DNA of 64,000 bases from Zygnema cylindricum (GCA_037447655.1 JBBHKE010002217.1:150950-214949); one strand, 5' to 3'. Counted from the stretch's first letter, positions 34,768 to 64,000 are shown. Numbers and translations: made by a program. Notes: a model not told the origin generated them from the letters alone.

Positions 34768-35043
34768 TGAGTGGCAGGAAAAGTCAGGGGCTTGTTTGTT
34801 GTCGGCTTATCTCAGCGGTCCTATACTATCTCAAATATGTACTTTATGAGCTGTCCAGGTTTTGTGAAATCCAGAACCTGATATTTCGAATTTTGCACAC
34901 GTATTTCAAGGTTAAAAATAATGTAAGGATTTAAAACGGTAATGTAGTTTATAAGAGTTTAAACGATTGCTTAAACTTATTCTATAAGCGATGGTATAAA
35001 CGATTTTTTAAACGAATGCAGGTTTATGGAGTACCTTTTAAAC

Positions 35044-35604
35044 CATAGTTCAAAAGTAGGTGAAAGTAGGCCCATAGAATATGCCTATTGTACGCAAAAA
35101 CATACAATATGGCCTTAAGACCCATATTGTATTGGTCGCAAAATGAAAAATAATAGTAACATGGTTGAGTTGCACATCGATCGATAGAGAATTAAACGTC
35201 ATGTCCAAATTTTGAAAAACATTCGGACAAATTTTTATTTTTCCGTGAGTTTTGAGGTATTTTTTATTTAAACCGTCATATTTGGATGATCGGACGGTCG
35301 CTGATCAAAGTAGCGATCTAAGAAGATCACATGAAAAGCCCATAACACAACTTACGATAGGATTTACGTCCGCATTTTTTTTTCCGGGTTTTTTTTCCCG
35401 CGTAATGTCATCCTACGCCGTCAGTTCGCTAAAAAATTCGTCCGACGGCGTGCGCTGTACTATGATGATACGTCAGATTCGTACGTTCGTACAAGAGTGT
35501 GCACAACGCACACACATACAGTATGCCTACTCTACGCGAGTTTTCTGCCAAGTTTTGTGCGCCTACCAAAGGTCTACCATAAAAAAGCCTATTTTTGAAC
35601 TATG
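35044..35604. mobile_element. Inverted-repeat element with CATAGTTCAAAA ends
   Basis: CATAGTTCAAAAGTAGG at the left is inverted as CCTATTTTTGAACTATG at the right, with one mismatch. Sub-terminal words around GTATGCCTACT/TATGCCTATTGTACGC are also inverted. Much of the left half recurs at 36607-36930. Confidence 0.7.
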
Positions 35605-36606
35605 CCTTCTTTATTGCAGAAACCTATTTCTTTGTTTACTCAAATAAATCATATTTAGAGTGGAATACGGATTCGTACTTTTACGTACCATGTCGTAACA
35701 AAATAGCATCAAAGAAGATCCGATCAAGATTCTCCAAGGTTTTCCACACGGAAAAGTGGACCGTCCGATTTCATTTAGGTTTTCATGCGGGAAGCCATTT
35801 TCCCATCCTGCTCGGAAATGGCCCTGTAGGGCGAGTAAAATCTCATCGTGACACGTGGCAAGCACCACGTGCCTCCGTGGATGCGCATATGTACAACGTA
35901 GATGCTACTCCGAGACTCGTTATTAGACCATATAAATTATTATTGTTAATAATGAATTAGTGTCATTAATGTTAATTTGTGTATCAATCCCATTTAAAAA
36001 AAAAAAATGTTTAATTGTAATTTCTCCATAACGTTGATTTAGGTATACAGGATCCATCGTCATTACATATACATTAAAATAGGTAGAAGTACAAAATTTG
36101 ACAATCCGTACAACGCCGCGTCCTTTTACTGTAAAGAATCCATAATTATAATTTGGGTTTGTCGCAAGCTCGACTCCACGTTTATTCTAAGCGAAGTCAT
36201 GTATGCAACTGATATAAGTTAGATACCATTTTTGTAAGATTTTCGGTAACGAAGTACAGTGTTGTATGAACAAACACCTTTCTTACCCCACACTATTCAA
36301 AAAATAAGAAGGATATGACATTAACGCTAATTTACAAGAACCGTAATTAACGTCACGTAAAAATTATATTCATTCACTCTATTTCGGGTATAAATGTCAA
36401 AAATTTGGGGTGCCGATATAGAGTACATAAGGATAATAACAAATCACATTGTACAGTAGTTCAAAATCCACCAAAAATATTTGATGAAAGATATCCTTGT
36501 CAAGCTCTTTTTGTCTACTTTGAAGCTTCGTTGTTTCCCTCGCTTCGATTTCCCGTTTTTGAAAAAGACAAAGGCCGAAAAGTACAGCATTGCAGCCGTT
36601 GAAATC

Positions 36607-36930
36607 ATAGTTCAAAAGTAGGTGAAAGTAGGCCCATACAATATGCCTACTGTACGCAAAACATACAATGTGACATTAAGACCCATATTGTATTCGAACC
36701 ATTTCGGACCAATTCAAACATTCGGACCAAATATTGGACCAATTAAAACATTCGGACCAAATATTGGACCAATTAAAACATTGGGACCAAAAAAAATATT
36801 TACACCGTGAGATTCGGACGATTGGACCGTCGTTGATCAAAGTAGCAATCTAAGAAGATCACATGAAAAGCCCATAACACAACTTACGATAAAAGGCGCC
36901 GACCAAAGGCATATCATAAAAACTAGTGTT
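36607..36930. repeat. Partial copy of the 35044 element with internal 30-bp repeats
   Basis: Starts like 35044 (CATAGTTCAAAAGTAGGTGA) and rejoins it at GATCAAAGTAGC(A/G)ATCTAAGAAG. Between them the middle is replaced by about three copies of a 30-bp unit, ATTCGGACCAAATATTGGAC plus CAATTAAAAC (36700-36790). The right inverted end is missing. Confidence 0.75.
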
Positions 36931-37090
36931 GTGTATCGGTAAGGATTTGCCGATAACCGATATGGGCCTTTTTTCGGGGACCCGATAATCGATATATTGG
37001 TACGATATATCGCTATCGGTCTTATCGCCGATAAGTAGCCGATAATATCGGCTACTTATTGGCGATAATGCCGATAACGATAACTATCGG
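36922..37090. repeat. Cluster of palindromic GCCGATAA words
   Basis: About 170 bases built from GCCGATAA, CGATAT and their complements. It includes a perfect 14-bp inverted repeat around one base at 37031-37059 (ATAAGTAGCCGATA and its complement). It may be a small foldback element. Confidence 0.75.
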
Positions 37091-38280
37091 CGATAACTGT
37101 ACGAGCCGTACAGATAAATGTACGGCATGTACACTCAACTGTACGTCTTATTCCCCCGACGCGCCCTATTCACAACCCCCTGAGGTACCTACCAATCAGA
37201 TCATTTGTGCAAGCCGAAAGTGCAGTAGCCGGCATAAGATGTGTACGGCTTTAGTACGGCTCCACTTAAAACGATGTACCTTTCACATCCGACGCCGTGG
37301 CTTTGTCCCTTTATTTTTTGGGATCCACTGGAACGTATAATTCGTGACTTTTGAAAAAATCGTAAAAAAACGTGTACTGTAAACTGAAAATGAAATTTTA
37401 CGGAAACTTGTAAACTAATTACTGTAACTGTACATTTTTTTACGGGTATGTACGGAATAAAACGGAAATATGCGTCGCACTTATTGGTACTTTCTGTTCA
37501 GTGAACTGAACAGAAATACCACGGAAGTTGTACGTTATATAATCGAAAATGTACGGACATTTTCGAAAAGAGACGTTGAACGTCACAATAATTTCGCGCG
37601 TTCAGTTTGAAATTTGTACGGGCGTCTTCTTCAATTTTTTTTGAAAGAAGACGCCATGGAACAGAGACGAAATTGTATAAAATGTTATCTTCATGGCGAT
37701 CGAACCCGGGCACGATAAGTTAGTGGCTAACCATAGGGTAAATGACAGTACTACCATTTGGTTAAGAAATTCCGTTACCAACAAACATTGTGATAAAATT
37801 TTAAAAAGTTTAATGTTTTACCGCTCATTTCACGGGAAAAACTTGCAAACTGCGTTATATGTAATAGTTTTTTGTTTTTTTATGTACGGAATAGTACGGA
37901 AGGAAATTCATTAACGATTTTTTGCGATTTGATCAAAAGGTTCAATGCGTTTGTTACGTATAATTCGTCACGTACTCGCACTAATCGCCGTGAACAACTA
38001 TGTTTAAACCCAATACTGGTCATGAAGCGTTATGCATGGTTTTTTCGTACTATACGCGTATCCAACCGTTAGATACGACCTATTATTAGCGTAAACAACT
38101 AACCTTATTTAGTATTTTAACGATACGCACATTTAAAGTAAAGCGAAGAAACTTATTGCAAAACTTGTGATGGAAAATCCATCTCGTTAGAATAGGAGAA
38201 AAAAAACGTACGGTATGCTTGGACGTCACGTTTCTGAGGCAGGAGGCTCGGGACCCCCAAAGAATGGTTCATGAGCCGAG
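37091..38280. other. Non-genic sequence, remnants of repeats
   Basis: Only unrelated short frames are open. TACGG/GTACG words are very frequent, as in other element-derived parts of this window. No gene is recognised. Confidence 0.5.
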
Positions 38281-38745
38281 GCTCGGTACCCACGAATCGT
38301 CACGAGCCTCACGTGCGGACTTGCATGCATCTTGGATTCCACTCGACCGTCGGATTCGGCTGAAGCCGATTTGTTTTTGAGGTATTTGGATCTGGACGAC
38401 AGATTTGTCTTAGGGAAATCTTTGGCGCTAGAGGTAGATTTTGCACCGTACACGTGGAATTCAGCTGTGTCGCTCGACTTATCGTTTCACCACATTGAAA
38501 ATGTGAAGAATCGGTCAAATGTTTATATCTTTTGGCGCGCGATTTATTTTTTCGCTAAAACATTCCAGTTTCGACGACTTCTCCCAGCGACCAATTTGTG
38601 AAGGATTTGGAACTTTTGTGGCGAAAAGGATCTTACGTGGCATCATTTGATTGGTTATCATTTTTTAAAGTGATTATTCTCCTTCCGCCGATGATTCACT
38701 TCGTCGCACGAGCAACTCAACGACGAATTATCGCACGCATGCAAG
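38281..38745 (+). repeat. Dispersed 0.45 kb repeat, copy A
   Basis: Begins CTCGGTACCCACG and runs to GCACGCATGC. Shared words with copy B (39609-40055) include CACGTGCGGAC, TGCATGCATCTTGGAT, GACGGATTTGTCTTAG (GACAGATTTGTCTTAG here), CCGTACACGTGGA and TCTCCCAGCGACCAA. Alignment is collinear with moderate divergence. It is followed at once by a 12-bp tandem array. Confidence 0.85.
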
Positions 38746-38793
38746 CTTTGACCAGCTTTGACCAGCTTTGACCAGCTTTGACCAGCTTTGAAT
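38746..38793. repeat. 12-bp tandem repeat
   Basis: About four perfect copies of AGCTTTGACCAG directly after dispersed repeat copy A. Confidence 0.95.
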
Positions 38794-39257
38794 TGCTTTA
38801 TTCTCGAAATATTCGTAAATTATCACCAAATTTTTTAGTTTTTTTACATACTTTGTCGTTTTCTGCATGGCAAAGTCTGAAAGCAAAGCCGCGCGCCGTT
38901 TCTTACCATTGGGCGCTAGGCGGCCATGCAGAGGCAAATGCTGACGTCAGCTCAAAAATATATGAGACGTCGCTAGTAAAATCAAACTTGTACATGTCAA
39001 TGTTATATCATCGTGTTTGAAAGTCAACACTAAATGCTATTTGTTTACGCCATGTTGATTATTTAACTAAAACTATCCACATATTAGTGTAAAACTTTAA
39101 GTTAATACGTTCAAAATACTAAAGTAGCCTAGCATTTTACTCTAATTTTAAATGACAAAATAGCGTGAACGAACCTCAAAATATCGTCAATTTTAACTCT
39201 ATTTATACACAAAGTTAAGGGGACATGGTTACAACTACATTACAGTACACAAACCTT

Positions 39258-39476
39258 CAACCTTGAATCGTAATTAGCGCTAATAATTTTTTCGCCACTG
39301 AAAACACATTGTCTCCGTACACACTTGTCCGATTTTCAATCTGAGACATCCAATCGGAAGCTGAGAATCTTACCTTTCAATCGCAACCGTCAGATCTACA
39401 ATGTGACAAGTGTGTACGGAGAAAAGATGTTTTAAGAGACGTAAAACACATTAACGCTAATTACGATTCACGGTTG
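39258..39476. mobile_element. MITE-like foldback element, TACACCG family
   Basis: Ends CAACC(T/G)TGAATCGTAATTAGCG are inverted at both sides, and the arms extend inward through CTCCGTACACACTTGTC and GACAAGTGTGTACGGAG. The interior (CAATCGGAAGCTGAGAAT, TTACCTTTCAATCGCAACCG) is shared with 55038-55256, and both elements are 219 bases long. Confidence 0.88.
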
Positions 39477-39608
39477 TTACAGTACAGCAATATAGAATCT
39501 ATGCTTTCTAAACGTCTAAAACGCATCTCGTGTTCCCATGGTCGACGTTTAAACATGTGAGAACAGATAGACGCGATTTAATCTCTATACTCGCGAACGA
39601 GGAGGATC

Positions 39609-40055
39609 TCGGTACCCACGCGTCACGACTTGTTCAATAAACCACACGTGCGGACATGCATGCATCTTGGATGCCGCTCGACCGTCCGATCCGACCCGGC
39701 GAAGCCGTTCGATGTTTTATATCTAAACGACGGATTTGTCTTAGCACATTTCCCGTTTGCGCCGTACACGTGGATTCAGCATATATCGTCGACCACATTG
39801 GAAAATGTGAAAACCGGTTACAAAGTTTAGAAGCTTTTGGTGCGCGCTTTTACTTCTTTCTCTAAAAGCATTTCGGTTTTCCAGACTCTCCCAGCGACCA
39901 AACTTTCTGGGGTTTTGAAATTTTTGTGGCGAAAGGGCACTACGTGGCATCACGTGATTGGTGGATGTATTCCCAATGGTGATTTTTCTCCTTCCGTCAA
40001 TCCTTGATTTTGTTGCACGACCGAATCGACGACAAAATTGTCGCACGCATGCGCT
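39609..40055 (+). repeat. Dispersed 0.45 kb repeat, copy B
   Basis: Collinear with copy A at 38281-38745, both ending in a GCACGCATGC word. Copy B is followed by a 49-bp tandem array and then by the HSPA12-like gene. The pair could be terminal repeats of a decayed element, but I find no internal coding sequence. Confidence 0.85.
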
Positions 40056-40094
40056 TTATAAGAAGGTTGTAAATCGTAAGCGCCGCGTCAAAAA

Positions 40095-40352
40095 TCGCAC
40101 TAATGGATAATTAATTAATCATAAAACAATGAATAATGGATAATCGCACTAATGGATAATTAATTAATCATAAAACAATGAATAATGGATAATTGCACTA
40201 ATGGATAATTAATTAATCATAAAACAATGAATAATGGATAATCGCACTAATGGATAATTAATTAATCATAAAACAATGAATAATGGATAATCGCACTAAT
40301 GGATAATTAATTATTCATAAAACAATGAATAATGGATAATCGCACTAATGGA
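40095..40352. repeat. 49-bp tandem array
   Basis: Five full copies and a partial one of a unit starting TCGCACTAATGGATAATTAA, with starts at 40095, 40144, 40193, 40242, 40291 and 40340. Only a few substitutions (such as TTGCAC, TTATTC) separate the copies. Confidence 0.97.
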
Positions 40353-40587
40353 TTTATGGGAAACGGACGGCCGGAAAACACTCGTCGGTTTTCCACAAAA
40401 GTGCATGCATTCATTCATAACATTTTGGCTTTAGCTCTCGAATGCAAATTGATTTAAGCTTTAATCTCAAATTGACTTAAACATGCATTTTTGGAAAATC
40501 CAAAGACAATCCAAATCCAAAAAAAAAAAAAAAAAAAATCCAAAAAACCTTTTCTTGTGAATCTCCACTTTTCTATCCCTAAACTAC

Positions 40588-40595
40588 TATAAAAG
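40588..40595 (+). promoter_or_regulatory. TATA box of the HSPA12-like gene
   Basis: TATAAAAG, 94 bases upstream of the ATG at 40682, followed by a CT-rich then A-rich leader. Position and sequence fit a plant TATA box. No clear heat-shock element is seen. Confidence 0.65.
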
Positions 40596-40681
40596 CTCTC
40601 TTTATAGTTTCTACTCACTAAACTCAAAAAAAATCACAAACCCTCAACCATCCACTAAAATTCTTGTGAATAAAAAAAAAA

Positions 40682-42829
40682 ATGGCCGGCCTTCCCTCTC
40701 TCGGCTCGCCACGTGTCATCGTCGGAATCGATTTCGGCACTTCATTTTCCGGATTCGCTTATGCCTCCCCCAGTGACCCTACACGTGTGTACGAATTTGA
40801 GGATTGGCCGGGACAAAACGAAGCGACCGGCCAAATTTACTCCAAAACCGGCAGTTATCTCTGGTACGGAACCAATGAGAGAGAGGCAAGAGACTGGGGC
40901 TGGCCGGCATTTCTCGGATTCTCCGCAGCCAATGGGGGATTGCCACGTGTCGGCCATCCGGGAGCCGGAAATCGCGGCCGCCTTTTCGCCTCTCAAAGAG
41001 AAATGTCGAATGCCGGAATTTCCGGACATCTGTTGTCTTCTTTCAAGCTCCACTTGGCGGAGGGAGAGAGAGGGGGAGGGAGTGCCACGTGGCAAGCTCC
41101 TAAGTTGCCACCTGGATTGTCGGTTGATGACGTCATCACGGAATACATTTCGAAATTGGGGAAATTCGCCTTGCGAGAGGTTCGGAATAAGTTCGGAGGA
41201 CATATTGAAATGGAGGATATCCAATGGGCTTTGACGGTTCCGGCCATTTGGAGCGACCGAGCGAAACAAAGAATGCGAATTATCGCGCAAAAAGCGGGTT
41301 TAATTCAAAATCCCCAACATACCCAATCGAGAAATGGAAGTCCTCATCCTCTTCACATTGTTCTAGAACCGGAAGCGGCTTCGATTTTTTGTCAAAAAGT
41401 GCGAGAATTCGAAAATATTTCAATTGGGTCTCGATTTTTAGTGGTTGATGCCGGAGGAGGAACGGTCGATCTCGTGGTACAGGTACGGGAGGAGGGAGGG
41501 AGGACGAAGGAGGCGAGTAGAAGTACAGGGGGGATTTGTGGAGGGAAAATGGTGGATGAACTATTTTTGACTCACGTTCAAAAAAAGATCGAGTGTTTCG
41601 ACAAAATTTTTCGCAAAAGACATCCGTGGACGGTGGTCTCGCTTTTGAAGCAATGGCAAGAAAATAAACAACGATTTCGGTAAGTAGAAGAGCTAAATGG
41701 GATCTTTGTTGGTAAATAATTCTCTGAGACAATTTATGTTTATTGAGGTTGTGTTTTTTCATATGGCCTCCTTTTGGATGGAAAGTTGTTAAACCATTTA
41801 ATTTGATTGGTCAAGGTGGTTTGCGAAAATTTCTTATGATCCAAAAATTTGTTGTATGGGCGATAGTTATAATAAATACTTCGTAAGGATGGGTACCGGT
41901 AATTTCTCGAGTGTTCGGTTCCAAATAAATGATTTCTAGATTAAACCCTCTCGGTCTTTGTAGATTTTTTCAAGCGAAAAAATCGGTTCTAATTGAGAGT
42001 TTGTATTTGTCTTTTTTAATTCAGAGGACTATCGAGTGACGATTGTCACATCGACATCCCACCGGCTCTCGCTGAAAAATGGGAAGACTTCATCGAAGAA
42101 AATAGTTTTCCACCGACTGATGTTGACGAGATTGTCATTTCACCTAAAGAAATGAAATCTATTTTCGATCCCGTGGTTGCGGACATTTTGGATTTAATTC
42201 GTGAACAATTAAAAAATGCGCCTCAATGTCGACATATTCTCACGGTCGGAGGATTCTCCAGTTCTCCTTATCTCCTTTCCCGAATTCGCTCTACATTTCC
42301 TGACAAGAATATTATTTCTCCATCGAAACCCGGGTCGGCGGTTTGTGTAGGAGCCGTAATGTACGGATTAAACCCTAATTTGGGAGTTTATTCAAGGATT
42401 TCGAAGAAGACTTATGGAATCAGAACCGCTCGGCCTTTTCAATTCGGAGACCCTCCGGAAAAAATGTTCTTCGTGCCATTTAGTTTACTTTGTGCTGATA
42501 ATTTTACTACTTTCGTTACTATTGGACAAAGTGTTACGACCGACGAGGAAGTGAAACACGTGGTACATCCCATTCATGATAATCAAACAAGTGGGGAAAT
42601 TGTTTTGTTTAGTACCGATAACGAATCACCGTCATTTGTGACCGATCCGGGTTCAATAAGAGAGGGTTCTTTTGATTTCGGTATTCCAGATACAACTTTG
42701 GGTACTGAGAGAGATATTGAAGTGACAATGTTTTTTGGGAAAAGTACGATAGAAGTAATCGCAAAAGGGAAAAACTTTGGAGGAGGAGCAGAAGCTCGGA
42801 TGATACCTGTTCAGTTTTCTTTTGTTTGA
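40682..42829 (+). CDS. Hsp70-superfamily ATPase, HSPA12-like
   Basis: Two exons, 40682-41679 and 42025-42829, split within an Arg codon (phase 2), give 600 residues. The actin/Hsp70 nucleotide-binding fold is clear. Phosphate-1 loop VIVGIDFGTSFSGFAYA is at the N-terminus, phosphate-2 loop FLVVDAGGGTVDLVV is near 252-266, and the adenosine motif HILTVGGFSSSPYLLSRI with PGSAVCVGAVMYG is in exon 2. The canonical C-terminal substrate-binding and EEVD regions of cytosolic Hsp70 are absent, and the spacing and WYG/DWGWP insert match HSPA12A/B-like proteins. Its client is unknown. There is no signal peptide, so it is probably cytosolic. The intron is 345 bases. The start is the first ATG after an A-rich leader, with a TATA box upstream. 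Confidence 0.93.
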
Positions 42830-44391
42830 AATATTTTGCGTTTAGTACTCTTTTTGGTTTGAAAGTTTTGATTTTGATTTTAGAGTCGGTGCTTAGAAAA
42901 TCTCCAAGGAATTTTTTTTGAGTCTTTAGGACCTACTAGAATTTGTACACCATATAGAAGAATGTTTGAGAAAACATTTCGAGAAAACTTTGCAGTGAAA
43001 GTTTACAAAAAAAAATATTCTTCTTTTCTTGTTTGGTAAAATTGTGATGATGGAGTAATAAGTTTGTTGATACATTTACATTTTTTTTCTTTGGTTTTTA
43101 TATGTGATACTCTTATCATTACATCCCCTTTTTATTACACCACTCTAATTGTTGCTGGTTATAAATTCAAACTTTGTTTTTCACAAATCTTCAGTTTTGT
43201 CTCTAGTGAGTCATTTTAAGGAAATTTTTGAAGTCATTTTAGGTCCAATTTTTGTTATTTTTGGAATAAGAAAAAGTAATGATGATGATATGATATCGAC
43301 AATTGTTTTATGAAGTGATTTTTTATGGAGGATGAATTGTTGTATTTTATTTTGTTTTATTACAAAGATTTGTGGTATTAGTGGCTAAAATGTTTTGAAA
43401 AAAAGGGGTAGGAACCTTTTAAAGGTCAAAATCGCACTGGCCGAAAAAAAATTAGTTAGTGGAGAGAGGGAGAGAAGGAGAGAGGAGGAGAGGGATAGGG
43501 AGAGGGCTAGGGAGAGGGGGAGGGAGGGAGGGGGGAGAGGGATAGGGCGAGGGATAGGGATATAAACCCCCGCTTTATCACTTATCGAATAGAATACAAT
43601 ATCATGATACAGATTTTGTAAGCCCCGACATAAGTTCAATATAGTAATGCGACTATTTTTTAAGAAATTCGATACAACATGCAAAACTGTTATTTACGAA
43701 TGAAGAAATAAATAAAGAAAGAAAGAAAGAAAATGAGTTTCTTAACATTTTTATTTGAAAACTCGTAACACTTTGGATTGAGCTTAAATGACAACAAAAT
43801 CTTCGAGAAAAGAGCCACGAAAAAGTCATTTGGTTTTTTGTATATCAATTATTGAAACTTTTAGTGAACAATGGGAAAAAAATATATCTGGAGTGATGCG
43901 AAAAAATAAAAAAAAGAAAAGTAAAAAACAAAATATGCGCATGTCATATAATTGAATATCAACCACAAATTGATGAAATGATTATGAAATTTGAGTACAA
44001 ATATGGACAGATTCTTTCCTCCACAAAATTTTGAAAATCTACAGATTTTACCATCTTTTAAGACGATTAAATTTGAAGAAAATATAAATTTAAGGAAAGC
44101 GAAGTACTTAAAGCAAAAATTATATTTTTTAGTATATAAGATGTTGAAACAAAACACATTTGCCAAAAAAAAAAAAAAAATCGAATCAAATCGAGAATAT
44201 ATAAACTCGGGGACGAATATACCAAAATCCTCTTTATTTTCTTTATTATTTATAAATTCCATATTTACAAAAAGACTTTTCTAACATTATAAGGTCTGCA
44301 AGATCCCTAAGACTATATTTACACTAAAAAAAAGAACACTACATTATTTTCTTTGATAAGCCTAAAATAAACCTAAAATTAAAGGTTTTTC
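42830..44391. other. Convergent intergenic region
   Basis: Lies between the 3' ends of the + strand HSPA12-like gene and the - strand esterase-like gene. It contains a GA tract at about 43455-43565, an AAAG microsatellite at 43713-43733 and A/T-rich DNA. No gene is recognised. Confidence 0.6.
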
Positions 44392-54998
<10,607 letters not shown>

Positions 54999-55037
54999 GG
55001 CTGAAAAGTTTCATAAAAGAGGAGAGAGTGACTCCGG

Positions 55038-55256
55038 TACACCGCGAATCGTTATTAGCGTCAAGGTTTTTTTCGCCACTTAAAACATCTTTTCTCCGTA
55101 CACACTTGTCGGATTTTCAATTTGAGACCGCCAATCGGAAGCTGAGAATGTTACCTTTCAATCGCAACCGTCAGATCCACAATCCGACAAGTGTGTACGG
55201 AGAAAAGATGTTTAAGTGGCGAAAAAAACATTGACGCTAATAAGTTTCCCGGTGTA
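55038..55256. mobile_element. MITE-like foldback element, TACACCG family
   Basis: Starts TACACCGCGAATCGTTATTA and ends CGGTGTA. The inverted arms of about 75 bases include CTTTTCTCCGTACACACTTG and its complement, plus TTTTTTTCGCCACTTAAA and its complement. The interior matches 39258-39476. It sits about 40 bases upstream of the esterase-like start codon, so it may form part of that promoter or leader. Confidence 0.9.
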
Positions 55257-55970
55257 GTATGATTTGAAAGTTGGCTTGTCACGAACCAACGGTCAGATTC
55301 ACAGATTGTAACCCCCAGAAAAGTACAAATATAGTACGGAACCTCAGAAAACGATGCGCAGTAATGTGTTGTTAATAGTGTGGGTTTTCAGACAGCGGAC
55401 ACCATCTTAACCATAGATACCGACACATTTTGACGACCTGAGAGTCTGAGACTATACGCAAATTTGAGGCATTTAATATTTTTATTTAGACCATTTAGTA
55501 CTTGTATTTTATCTAGTAAGTTTAGTGTTTGTTTTTGTTTCTTATGTTTTCGTTTCTTTTACTCTGTGTTAGCTTTCACAGTTTTTGTACGTACTTTTGG
55601 TTTTCCAATTCTAGCCTTTAATGGTAGTGAACAATTTTTCATTTCAATCAAGTTATGTACTTTGATGGTTTACTTTTCCTATTTAGTACTCGGGCAGTCA
55701 ATTGTTGACGTGACAATTGAACCAATAATTCTCCATCACCGTATTTAAAATCAACAGCGAATAAAACGAAAAAAAAACGCAAACGAATTTCAAACATGTG
55801 AACAGACGCATTCCCGCCCATCAACCAGAAAATGTTACTTTGGAGTTGGTTGTGTTATCTTGTTCACCGCCTATTTATGTAAAAGGACCCTATTGGTGGG
55901 AATGTTCGTGGTCGTCCAATGGAAGCGGATATAAAATGAAAAAAAATTGAAAGAAAAAAGTAAAAGGGCA

Positions 55971-56120
55971 AGATATTATAAGTCAGCAAATGATATTTCA
56001 ACCATTAACTATTCAAGGTACAATACAAGACGATACAACATACAAAAAGATATTATAAGTCGGCAAATAATATTTCAACCATTAACTATTCAAGGTACAA
56101 TACAATACGATACAATATAC
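55971..56120. repeat. 77-bp tandem duplication
   Basis: AGATATTATAAGTC(A/G)GCAAAT starts at 55971 and again at 56048. Both copies continue through CCATTAACTATTCAAGGTAC. AATAC pentamers follow. Confidence 0.9.
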
Positions 56121-56840
56121 AATACAATAAAATACAAAACAATACAAAACAAAATACATACAACACAAGACAATGCAAAAAACAACACAACATAACACAA
56201 TACAATACAATACAATACACAACATAACAACGCAACATAACATAGAATAATTAGAAACTAAAAATTCAAGTAAAAAAAAAGAAAATAGAACATAAAAATT
56301 GCTTTATTGGGACCTCTCGATCCATGTCATAATCATACAAATTTTTTGTACAAGAAAGTGAAACTTAGTCCTTTTTTTTTTGGTACCTCCAAAAATCTAG
56401 TTTCCTACTTTTTTTTTAGCTCATTTAAACTTCCATTTCTAAATTCCATTTCTATCCACATTATTGACTGTACACTTCATTTCCTTGGTTGTAAAAAAAA
56501 AAAAAAAAACCTTTAATTTACTTCTAAGACATATTCATAAAATCCTCACAATCTAAAACTATTATTTGCTCCTAAAAAAAAAAAAGTACAAAAAAAAACC
56601 AAAAAAAATAAAAAAAAACCAAAAAAAAAAAAAAAAACAAAACATTATTTTCCAAGTCTTCAATTTCCAATGATAACTTGCGGTCGAAAATTTTTATCCG
56701 ACATTTTTATGGAAAGATTTGTGAACGTTTTTTTTTTTTACGAGTTTGCGGAACGGTCCAATGAAATATTGACTCCGTAATTCTTTTTATTTTTCTCAAC
56801 TTTTTTTGAAATTCAAATTGAAAAAACAAAAAAAAGAATA

Positions 56841-63816
<6,976 letters not shown>

Positions 63817-63876
63817 CTGGACAAACAAATGTACTTTCAGTTCTCAGTTTGGAGTTGGAAGTTTGAAGTTCCACTC

Positions 63877-63966
63877 AGGGAGGGAGGGAGGGAGGGAGGG
63901 GAGGGAAAGGAGGAGGGAGGGAGGGGAGGGAAAGAAGGGGGGAGGGAGGGAGAGGGAGAGGGAGAG
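63877..63966. repeat. GA tract near the right edge
   Basis: GGGAGGGAGG run on the + strand, CU-rich in the FIP2-like transcript, about 60 bases upstream of the first visible exon. Confidence 0.85.
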
Positions 63967-64000
63967 GTTATAGTTTAGAAAATGACAAATAGGAGTGCGG

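Larger units (their letters stand above)
54999..56840. other. Intergenic region between two - strand genes
   Basis: Includes the presumed promoter of the esterase-like gene, a MITE-like element at 55038-55256, a 77-bp tandem duplication at 55971-56120 and AATAC pentamer repeats to about 56240. The 3' flank of the BTB-pentapeptide gene follows. No other gene is recognised. Confidence 0.55.

Overview
The window is nuclear DNA of a eukaryote, most likely of the green (streptophyte) lineage. Spliced genes with GT-AG introns, a plastid-type YGGT/YlmG protein, a FIP2-like BTB/pentapeptide protein and a plant-style metallothionein point to a plant or charophyte alga. The species cannot be named from this sequence. 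Standard stops (TAA, TAG, TGA) are used. Much of the window is repeats: polypurine/polypyrimidine tracts, AT and A/T runs, minisatellites and inverted-repeat DNA elements.

Layout. 1-13066 is a mobile-element region. A 0.86 kb repeat unit plus CT tract occurs twice in direct orientation (1125-2443, 2444-4612) and once, diverged, in inverted orientation (12500 back to 10606). Between the inverted copies lie a PIF/Harbinger pair (Myb/SANT ORF1 on +, DDE transposase on -) and a truncated second transposase. 13671-14434 is an inverted-repeat element holding a 102-bp tandem duplication and a perfect hairpin. 15850-24791 is a 12-exon gene for a phosphatase-fold protein without the catalytic Cys, followed by a long coiled coil and a C-terminal membrane segment. 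27323-28884 is a two-exon YGGT/YlmG gene. 32770-32241 (-) is a two-exon metallothionein. 33500-40350 is a zone of nested inverted-repeat elements, palindromes and tandem arrays. 40682-42829 is a two-exon HSPA12-like Hsp70 ATPase. 54998-44392 (-) is a nine-exon secreted filamin-Ig/PC-esterase (NXPE/TBL-like) gene with one in-frame TAG. 63816-56841 (-) is the 3' part of a BTB-pentapeptide (FIP2-like) gene running off the right edge.

The genes are unrelated housekeeping or accessory loci, not a cluster. Two proteins look like catalytically altered members of enzyme families: a phosphatase with Asp for Cys and an SGNH esterase with Glu for Ser. The introns of the two right-hand genes are unusually rich in polypyrimidine or poly-T DNA, often abutting 3' splice sites. 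I built exon models by hand from conserved reading frames, intron phases and GT/AG sites. Family names are from recognised motifs, with no database search.
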